Source: Porphyromonas pasteri
GTDB lineage: Bacteria > Bacteroidota > Bacteroidia > Bacteroidales > Porphyromonadaceae
Direction: 5' to 3'
Assembly (NCBI RefSeq): GCF_014647755.1
Contig: NZ_BMPU01000001.1
Span: forward strand, 1-64,000
Length of the DNA: 64,000 bases
The notes below the pieces were generated by a model. It was not told where the DNA came from, made no database searches, and saw nothing but the letters and a program-made list of their open reading frames with translations. Both the position numbers and the translations under genes were made by a program. Positions 58,418-64,000 of this stretch are shown here, in pieces; the first letter of the stretch is position 1, and each line of letters starts with the position of its first letter.

Positions 58418-59566
58418 ATGTACTTCAGAGATATTGTCGGTCACGATAGCCTCAAGGCGCAGCTTCTCACGACGGCTCGTCAGGGGCTCGTCCCTCATGC
58501 CCAGCTCTTCACGGGGCGCGATGGCGAGGGCGCTCTGGGCTTGGCTTACGCCTATGCCCGCTACCTCAACTGCACCGACCGCGGGGAATGGGACTCCTGC
58601 GGGCATTGCCCCTCCTGCCGTCGCTATGACGAAGTGGGGGATCCTGACCTCTCCTTCCTCTATCCCATCGTCAACGCTTCGGGGAAGAACCTCTGCGAAG
58701 ACTATATTGAGGACTGGCGCCGCTTCATACAGCAGGGCCCTTATACCTATTATGATGAATGGCTGGGACTCCTCGGAGGCGATGGGAAGAAGGCCTCGAT
58801 CTTCGCCCGCGAAGGCGAGCCCCTGCAGCGCATGATGGGCTATCAGACCTCGGGGCGTGGCTACCGCATCCTCATCATCTGGCTGCCCGAGCGCATGCAG
58901 GAGGCCTTGGGCAACAAGCTCCTCAAGCTCGTCGAAGAGCCACCCGAGCGCACCATCATCCTCATGGTCACGATGGACGAGCCGTCCGTCCTTCAGACGC
59001 TGCGCAGTCGTATGCAGACCCTTCGCCTTCGCCCCCTTACTGAGCCTGAGATCGAGACAGCACTACGGGCGACCCCGACGGACTATGCCGAGGCGGATGC
59101 CCTCTACGCGGCCCACCTCTCGGAGGGTAACTATCGCAAGGCGCTCGATCTCTACGAAGGGCGTGCCGCTGAGCTGGGCGAGGAATACGCCCTTCTGCAG
59201 CGCATCCTCCGCGCGACGGTCAATGCGCAACCCCGCGAGATGAAGCTCCTCGCCGAAGACCTCGCGGCACTGTCAAAGGAAGAGCAAGCGAGCCTCTTGG
59301 AGTATCTGGCGCGCATGTTCAGAGAGTTCTACCTCTACAATCTCTCCCTCCCCGACATCAATTACCTCACGAGTCGGGAGGAAGGCATCGCCCGCTACCT
59401 GCGCTCCTGCATCACGGGGCGCAACGTCCGCCAGGTCGAGGCCGAGATCGACGAAGCCGCCCGCCACTTAGCGCAGAATGTGCAGGCGAAGATGGTCTTC
59501 TTTGACCTCATTCTGCGCCTCACTTCGACCCTCGCTCCGAGCTACAAGCAGGCGGGGGTACGCTGA
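58418..59566 (+). CDS. holB: DNA polymerase III delta' subunit-like protein
   Basis: A 382-aa clamp-loader-type AAA+ protein. MYFRDIVGHDSLKAQLLTTA opens it. The P-loop is degenerate (FTGRDGEGALGLAYAYARYL, no GKT), as expected for delta', which does not hydrolyse ATP. The zinc module is CTDRGEWDSCGHCPSCRRYD. LPERMQEALGNKLLKLVEEP corresponds to Walker B/sensor. The length is slightly above the usual. It starts 30 bp after the amidotransferase gene. No clear terminator was found in the 130 bp after it. Confidence 0.88.
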   Translation: MYFRDIVGHDSLKAQLLTTARQGLVPHAQLFTGRDGEGALGLAYAYARYLNCTDRGEWDSCGHCPSCRRYDEVGDPDLSFLYPIVNASGKNLCEDYIEDWRRFIQQGPYTYYDEWLGLLGGDGKKASIFAREGEPLQRMMGYQTSGRGYRILIIWLPERMQEALGNKLLKLVEEPPERTIILMVTMDEPSVLQTLRSRMQTLRLRPLTEPEIETALRATPTDYAEADALYAAHLSEGNYRKALDLYEGRAAELGEEYALLQRILRATVNAQPREMKLLAEDLAALSKEEQASLLEYLARMFREFYLYNLSLPDINYLTSREEGIARYLRSCITGRNVRQVEAEIDEAARHLAQNVQAKMVFFDLILRLTSTLAPSYKQAGVR

Positions 59567-59605
59567 CCCCTGGTGCTCCCAGCGGAGTATATGGCTCATA
59601 TGCCG

Positions 59606-59613
59606 TATCTTTG
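59606..59613 (+). promoter_or_regulatory. TATCTTTG -7 box upstream of tgt
   Basis: An exact box 87 bp before the tgt ATG. No TTG at the usual distance. Confidence 0.5.
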
Positions 59614-59699
59614 CACTTCACTTACACCCACATCTCCCATTAGATATAGCGACACTGCGCTCGTGAGAGACATCGTGGGGTGACAACAAGAAGACAACG

Positions 59700-60833
59700 A
59701 TGCTGAAATTCGATATCCATAAGACTTGTACTAAGACTGCCGCGCGCGCTGGGCGTATAGAGACCGACCACGGGGAGATCCTTACTCCGATCTTCATGCC
59801 CGTCGGGACGGTCGGCTCGGTGAAGGCTGTCCACATGCCCGAGTTGAGCGACGACATCCACGCACAGATCATCCTCGGCAATACGTACCACCTCTACCTG
59901 CGCCCAGGGCTCGATACCCTGTACAAGGCAGGCGGGCTGCATAAGTTCAATAGCTGGTCGGGCTCGATCCTCACCGACAGCGGGGGCTATCAGGTCTTCA
60001 GCTTGGCGCATCGCCGTAAGATCACGGAGGAAGGGGTGACCTTCCGCTCGCACATCGACGGATCGAAGCACCTCTTCACCCCCGAGCGTGTGATGGATAT
60101 CGAGCGTATCATCGGTGCGGACATCATCATGGCTTTCGATGAATGTTGCCCTGGTGATGCGGACTTCCACTATGCGAAGAAGTCGCTGGCACTCACCGAA
60201 GACTGGCTACGTCGCTGTGTGAAGCGCGTCAATGAGACTGATCCACACTACGGCTATCATCAGAGCCTCTTCCCTATCGTGCAGGGCTGTGTCTATCCCG
60301 AGCTGCGTACGCGTGCTGCTGAATTCGTGGCTTCGCTCGGTGCTGAAGGGAATGCCATCGGTGGCCTTGCCGTCGGTGAGCCCACGGAGAAGATGTACGA
60401 GATGGTCGAGCTGACTAATAGCATCCTCCCCAAGGACAAGCCCCGCTACCTGATGGGTGTCGGTACGCCGATCAACCTGCTGGAGAACATTGCTCGCGGT
60501 GTCGATATGTTTGACTGCATCATGCCTACCCGCAACGGGCGCAACGGCCAGCTTTTCACGAGCTACGGCACGATCAATATCCGCAACGCGAAGTGGGCGC
60601 AGGAGTTCAGCCCCATTGATCCCGAGGGTACGTCCTTCGTCGACAAGCAGTACAGCCTGGCCTACCTGCACCACCTCATCCGCGCTGACGAGATCCTTGG
60701 GCTGCAGATCGCTTCGATACACAACCTCGCCTTCTACCTGCGTTTGGTACGTGAGGCCCGTGAGCATATCCTCGCAGGAGACTTCTCCGAGTGGAAGGAT
60801 AAGATGGTGCGTCAGCTCAACAACCGCCTCTAA
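59700..60833 (+). CDS. tgt: Queuine tRNA-ribosyltransferase
   Basis: A 377-aa enzyme that exchanges guanine 34 of certain tRNAs for the queuosine precursor. Catalytic aspartates are in LTDSGGYQVFSLA (about 91) and FDCIMPTRNGRNGQ (about 272). The family's zinc site is normally CxCxxC with a downstream histidine. Here the cysteine segment reads DPEGTSFVDKQY (about 306-317), with no cysteine, while the histidine in SIHNLAF is kept. This variant may be a lineage trait. QueA, two steps later in the same pathway, is encoded at 25546-26607. The LptG-type gene follows after 19 bp. Confidence 0.94.
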   Translation: MLKFDIHKTCTKTAARAGRIETDHGEILTPIFMPVGTVGSVKAVHMPELSDDIHAQIILGNTYHLYLRPGLDTLYKAGGLHKFNSWSGSILTDSGGYQVFSLAHRRKITEEGVTFRSHIDGSKHLFTPERVMDIERIIGADIIMAFDECCPGDADFHYAKKSLALTEDWLRRCVKRVNETDPHYGYHQSLFPIVQGCVYPELRTRAAEFVASLGAEGNAIGGLAVGEPTEKMYEMVELTNSILPKDKPRYLMGVGTPINLLENIARGVDMFDCIMPTRNGRNGQLFTSYGTINIRNAKWAQEFSPIDPEGTSFVDKQYSLAYLHHLIRADEILGLQIASIHNLAFYLRLVREAREHILAGDFSEWKDKMVRQLNNRL

Positions 60834-60852
60834 GTTCCCACCCGAGTACGTC

Positions 60853-62052
60853 ATGAGTACCACTCCCCACGAAGCTGAAGAGCTCCAGCAGGAGCCGATC
60901 ACCGATCAGGTAGATCAGACCGAAGCGCCCGAGCGTAGGACGCCTCCGCCCGTGATGAAGAAGCCGTACCGCCCTTGGCTGGGGCGGGTGGACTGGTACA
61001 TCATACGTACCTTCATCTCCACGTTCCTCTTCTCCATCGGCTTGATCCTCGCGGTCGCAGTGGTCTTTGACGTCAACGATAAGATCACGGACTTCCTCAA
61101 GCCAGAGGTACCACTCTCGGGGATCCTCTTCCGCTACTACCTCAACTTCATCCCCTACTACGCGAACCTCTTCAGTCCGCTCTTCGTCTTCATCTCGGTG
61201 ATCTTCTTCACCTCGAAGCTGGCAGCGAACTCCGAGATCATCGCGATGCTTGCCAGTGGGATGAGCTTCCGCCGTCTGCTCCGCCCGTATATGGTCTCTG
61301 CGACGCTCATCGCGCTCTCGACCTACGTGCTCAACGGCTTCATCATCCCTTCGGGCAACCGTGTACGTATTGACTTCGAGCAGACCTACCTCAAGTCGCG
61401 CCGCGAGGTCTACACGAACAATATTCAGATCGCCATTGCGAAGGATACCTACCTCTATATCCGCGACTACGAGAGCCTTTCGAAGCGTGCCACGTCGCTC
61501 GCCGTGGATCAGTTCAAGGGGCCGAATCTCATCTCCCGCCTGACGGCTGACGAAGCGTACTATGATACGCTCGACCACTGGAAGCTAACGGACTTCCACA
61601 TCCGCCGCTTCAAGGGCCTTGAGGCTACCGACACGATTGGCTATGGCTTGGATACGAATCTACGTATCAGCCCCGCTGACTTCCTCGTCAATGAGAAGGA
61701 CGCTGTGAAGATGCGCAACGACCAGCTCTCACGCTACATCGACCGTCAGAAGGAGCGTGGCGCAAGCAACACCCGTCTCTTCCAGACGGAGCTGCACAAT
61801 CGATATGCCGCGATCTTCTCCGCCTTTATCCTCACCTTCATCGGTGCGGTGCTCTCGGCGAAGAAGATGAAGAACGGTCTGGGGATCAACCTCGTCATTG
61901 GCTTCGCACTCTGTCTGGCATACATCCTCGCCACCTCGCTCACTTCGCAGATCGCGAACGTCGGGCTGATGGCACCCTGGATAGCGGCGTGGATACCGAA
62001 CGTGGCCTTCATCATCGCAGCCCTCTTGCTGTGGCGTAAGGCCCCCCAATAA
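60853..62052 (+). CDS. LptF/LptG-family permease (YjgP/YjgQ)
   Basis: A 399-aa inner-membrane protein of the LPS export ABC transporter. After a hydrophilic N-terminal region (about 1-45), [20 protein letters not shown] begins the first of three helices, with [19 protein letters not shown] next to the coupling region. A periplasmic beta-jellyroll-type domain (about 150-300) and three final helices ([18 protein letters not shown] onward) follow. It is called LptF/G-type; which of the two it represents is open. ATG 60853 ([10 protein letters not shown]) is used because the in-frame codon at 60457 lies inside tgt. Confidence 0.9.
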   Translation: MSTTPHEAEELQQEPITDQVDQTEAPERRTPPPVMKKPYRPWLGRVDWYIIRTFISTFLFSIGLILAVAVVFDVNDKITDFLKPEVPLSGILFRYYLNFIPYYANLFSPLFVFISVIFFTSKLAANSEIIAMLASGMSFRRLLRPYMVSATLIALSTYVLNGFIIPSGNRVRIDFEQTYLKSRREVYTNNIQIAIAKDTYLYIRDYESLSKRATSLAVDQFKGPNLISRLTADEAYYDTLDHWKLTDFHIRRFKGLEATDTIGYGLDTNLRISPADFLVNEKDAVKMRNDQLSRYIDRQKERGASNTRLFQTELHNRYAAIFSAFILTFIGAVLSAKKMKNGLGINLVIGFALCLAYILATSLTSQIANVGLMAPWIAAWIPNVAFIIAALLLWRKAPQ

Positions 62053-62066
62053 CTACGACTCATCAT

Positions 62067-62528
62067 ATGAAAGAAAAGATACAGCGCGCCGTCTCGATAC
62101 AGAATCGCCGCGCACGCTTCGACTACGAGCTCCTCGATACCTATACTGCTGGGATGGTGCTCGTAGGCACGGAGATCAAGTCCCTTCGCCTGGGGAAGGC
62201 GAGCTTGGTCGATGCCTTCTGCTACTTCCACAACGGGGAGCTGTGGCTCAAGGGCGCCAACATCAGCGAGTACTTCTACGGCTCGTACAACAATCACGCG
62301 GCACGCCGTGACCGCAAGCTCCTCCTCAATCGCAAGGAGCTTCGCAAGCTCGAGGCTTATGTACAAAGCCCTGGTGTGACGATTGTCCCCGTGAAGATCT
62401 TCATCAATGACCGTGGGCTGGCGAAGGTCGTCATCGCCCCCGCTCGAGGGAAGAAGGTCTACGACAAGCGCGCCACGATGCGTGAGCGTGATGATCGCCG
62501 TGAGATGGACCGCGCTATGAAGCGCTAA
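62067..62528 (+). CDS. smpB: SsrA-binding protein SmpB
   Basis: A 153-aa tmRNA-binding protein required for trans-translation. [20 protein letters not shown] and [18 protein letters not shown] are the N-terminal core, HNGELWLKG and [18 protein letters not shown] follow, and the basic C-terminal tail ([20 protein letters not shown]) enters the ribosomal A site. Normal length. It lies 14 bp after the LptG-type gene and 15 bp before gpx. The tmRNA gene ssrA was not seen in the window. Confidence 0.96.
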   Translation: MKEKIQRAVSIQNRRARFDYELLDTYTAGMVLVGTEIKSLRLGKASLVDAFCYFHNGELWLKGANISEYFYGSYNNHAARRDRKLLLNRKELRKLEAYVQSPGVTIVPVKIFINDRGLAKVVIAPARGKKVYDKRATMRERDDRREMDRAMKR

Positions 62529-62543
62529 GAATTGCCCTGATCT

Positions 62544-63047
62544 ATGCAGAAGATATATGACTTCATCGCCCAGCGCCCCTCGGGTGAACTGGTGCGTCTC
62601 TCACAGTTCGCAGGCAAGGTCCTCTTGATCGTCAATACGGCGAGCAAGTGTGGCTTCACTCCTCAGTTCGCAGGTCTCGAAGAGCTCTATCAGCGCTATC
62701 GTGATCGTGGGCTGGTGATCCTCGGATTCCCCTGCGGTCAGTTCCTCGGTCAAGAGCTTAGCACGGGCGAAGATGCAGCTTCCTTCTGCTCGCTCAACTA
62801 TGGGGTCTCCTTCCCGATGATGAAGAAGGTACGCGTCAATGGCCGCTACGAAGACCCTATCTTTACCTACCTCAAGCGCGCTGCACGCGGTACACTCACC
62901 TCGTGCATTAAGTGGAACTTCACCAAGTTCCTCATCTCACGCGACGGTAGTCGGGTCCTGCGCTTCTCTCCGATGACTAAGCCAGAGAAGCTCGCTCCGC
63001 TCATTGAGCAGCTTCTGGCAGAGCAGCCCATAGACCTCGAGGACTAA
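62544..63047 (+). CDS. Glutathione peroxidase-family thiol peroxidase
   Basis: A 167-aa thioredoxin-fold peroxidase. The catalytic cysteine is C36 in NTASKCGFTPQ. The tetrad glutamine is in GQE (about 69) and Trp/Asn in IKWNF. The second motif reads GFPCGQFLGQ, where the family usually has GFPCNQFG, so Asn is replaced by Gly. C64 may act as a resolving cysteine with thioredoxin. It probably protects this anaerobe against lipid or organic peroxides. It is last in the tgt operon and a strong terminator follows. Confidence 0.93.
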   Translation: MQKIYDFIAQRPSGELVRLSQFAGKVLLIVNTASKCGFTPQFAGLEELYQRYRDRGLVILGFPCGQFLGQELSTGEDAASFCSLNYGVSFPMMKKVRVNGRYEDPIFTYLKRAARGTLTSCIKWNFTKFLISRDGSRVLRFSPMTKPEKLAPLIEQLLAEQPIDLED

Positions 63048-63068
63048 GCCTCACCTATCCTATAAGGC

Positions 63069-63120
63069 AGCCGCCCCCGCCACCCGTGCAATGCTTGCAC
63101 TTCGGGTGGCGGGGGCGGCT
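63069..63120 (+). terminator. Terminator after the gpx gene
   Basis: A perfect 18-bp GC-rich stem, 63069-63086 with 63103-63120, plus an inner TGCA pairing, followed by GTTTTG. Confidence 0.92.
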
Positions 63121-63233
63121 GTTTTGTCTTGTGGCATAAGGCGCTTCTCTTGATGTGTGTGCGAAAAGGATCTGAGATGGGTGGAAGGAGGTATATAGCT
63201 TCGTGAGCTTTCTTCCTTAGGTACGTGCAGTAT

Positions 63234-63387
63234 TATACGCTTGAAGATGGATATTTATACGATTAAATCAGAGGATTTATACGTATAAATCGGGCGAATA
63301 ATACGTATTAATTGGTAGGTTTATACGTATTAATTTTCTCTCTCACTCGTATAAATCGTGGATATCATACGTATTATCTCTCATAAT
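63234..63387. repeat. Intergenic 22-bp phased array, core TATACGTATA (7 units)
   Basis: Units start at 63234, 63256, 63278, 63300, 63322, 63344 and 63366, exactly 22 bp apart. Cores are tatacgcttg, tatacgatta, tatacgtata (perfect palindrome), aatacgtatt (perfect palindrome), tatacgtatt, cactcgtata and catacgtatt. It is the most regular of the arrays. It lies between the gpx terminator and the inverted repeat at 63430. Confidence 0.88.
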
Positions 63388-63429
63388 ACTCCTTGGGAGA
63401 TGCGGGCATCCAGCTGTAGAGCAAACGCA

Positions 63430-63471
63430 AAGGGCGAATGAAAGGATGAGTAAGTCCTTTCATTCGCCCTT
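63430..63471. terminator. 17-bp perfect inverted repeat
   Basis: Arms 63430-63446 and 63455-63471 (AAGGGCGAATGAAAGGA and its reverse complement) with an 8-nt loop. It is hairpin-forming in either direction. No gene is close on the left, so it may be an extra terminator for gpx or a border element. Confidence 0.6.
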
Positions 63472-63603
63472 CGTAATCCTACACGCAGTTTGCAAGGGAA
63501 ATACTCTATGAGGCTTCAGATATGGAAAGAAGGCTGGAGAAGAATTACAAGAGCAATAGAATAAGATAAAGGCAATAAGCGCATATTGCTGATTGGATAA
63601 CGA

Positions 63604-63634
63604 CACTTGAGCAGAGATATATCTGTTTCAAGTG
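63604..63634 (-). terminator. Hairpin downstream of the AraC-type gene
   Basis: CACTTGA (63604-63610) / TCAAGTG (63628-63634), with inner CAGA/TCTG pairing. It lies 33 bp beyond the stop of the minus-strand regulator. No other gene is present in 63048-63666. Confidence 0.5.
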
Positions 63635-63666
63635 CCGTTCGTTTATTGCTAAGTTATTGTGCTTGG

Positions 63667-64000
63667 TCATTTTTTTGATTCTGCGGCAAACTGTCCTCCT
63701 TTATATTCTTCTTTAAACTCTGTAACTGTCTGTCCCGTTTGTTTTTTGAAGAAACGCATTAGATGTCCTGGCTCCGAGAAATTGAATTCGTATGCCAATT
63801 CACTGGTGGTTTTGTTAGTGAAGAGTATTTCATTCTTGATTTCTGCAAGCAGACGTTGTTTCAGCAGATGTGCGGACGTTTGTCCATATTGAGCCTGTAC
63901 AGAGGCATTCAATGTGATGCGGCTGATGTTCAGCATGGCTGCATAGTCGGCCACTCGCTGGTATTGGCGAATATGTTTTTCTAAGAGTTGTTTGAACTCA
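63667..64000 (-). CDS. AraC-family transcriptional regulator, C-terminal part (cut by the window edge)
   Basis: The frame is open from 64000 to the stop at 63667-63669; the start is outside the window. Visible are about 110 residues of the two helix-turn-helix motifs of an AraC DNA-binding domain: ADYAAMLNISRITLNASVQA (first) and TTSELAYEFNFSEPGHLMRF followed by FKKQTG (second). The usual signature is kept. Base composition is clearly more AT-rich than in the core genes, as is that of the 200 bp beside it, suggesting acquired DNA at this edge. The effector domain and target are unknown. Confidence 0.88.
   Translation of the reverse strand, partial: EFKQLLEKHIRQYQRVADYAAMLNISRITLNASVQAQYGQTSAHLLKQRLLAEIKNEILFTNKTTSELAYEFNFSEPGHLMRFFKKQTGQTVTEFKEEYKGGQFAAESKK

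Noticed and set aside
5284-63387. CRISPR arrays
   Set aside because: The units are only 21-23 bp, the conserved core is about 10 bp and varies within each array, spacers are too short, and no cas genes are present.
1-64000. tRNA, rRNA, tmRNA or transposase genes
   Set aside because: Intergenic regions were read on both strands; no cloverleaf with a TTCGANNC-type arm, no rRNA-like segment and no transposase motif was seen. A covariance-model scan would be decisive.

Overview
The window is a piece of a Bacteroidota chromosome, most likely Porphyromonas or a close relative. The evidence is the TAnnTTTG-type -7 promoter boxes, a RagA/RagB-like (SusC/SusD) pair, a complete Bat aerotolerance operon, gyrA followed by a TPR gene, the ftsX-DUF3098-uppP-truB-queA string, and a lack of strong Shine-Dalgarno sites. 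GC is clearly above 50% in the core genes. It falls in two places: the surface lipoprotein at 30.2-32.6 kb and the extreme right edge. No tRNA, rRNA, CRISPR array or transposase gene was recognised.

Layout. 0.1-5.1 kb: metY-metX-thrA (aspartate to homoserine to homocysteine), behind a Met-codon-rich leader peptide and an intrinsic terminator, which together look like a translation-dependent attenuator. 5.4-8.3 kb: a hypothetical protein, a DUF389 membrane protein and an outer-membrane protein. 8.6-10.6 kb: dnaK. 10.6-16.65 kb: an accessory island bracketed by a perfect 79-bp direct repeat. It holds small conserved proteins, a TerB-like protein, lipoproteins, and VWA and other genes broken by stop codons. 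16.8-20.8 kb: gyrA and a TPR protein. 20.9-29.4 kb, minus strand: a ten-gene run from ftsX through uppP, truB, queA and folK to cobalamin genes and an EamA transporter. 30.2-32.6 kb: a 51-aa peptide gene and a lamin-tail-type lipoprotein. 33.0-37.9 kb: nspC, ftsY, rimO and an HU/LysM protein. 37.9-46.9 kb: moxR, DUF58, batA-E and a PAP2 phosphatase. 47.0-49.3 kb, minus strand: cmk, ispH and an O-methyltransferase. 50.3-55.0 kb: the SusC/SusD pair. 55.4-59.6 kb: a CsgG protein, three lipoproteins, an amidotransferase and a DNA polymerase III delta'-type protein. 59.7-63.0 kb: tgt, an LptF/G permease, smpB and a glutathione peroxidase. 63.7 kb to the end: a truncated AraC-type regulator.

Two signals stand out. 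First, the metYXthrA leader has 9 Met codons among 27, a perfect 11-bp terminator stem, and an upstream segment that can pair with the terminator's 5' arm. This is the full set of parts for classical attenuation sensing methionine. Second, eight intergenic arrays share a 21-23 bp period with a roughly 10-bp, usually palindromic core. Core sequences differ between arrays (CCWATATWGG-like, CCAGTACTGG, CTACGTACGTAG, TATACGTATA, ATAGTGGTT). They sit at the ends of transcription units, next to terminators or between divergent genes, and never inside operons.
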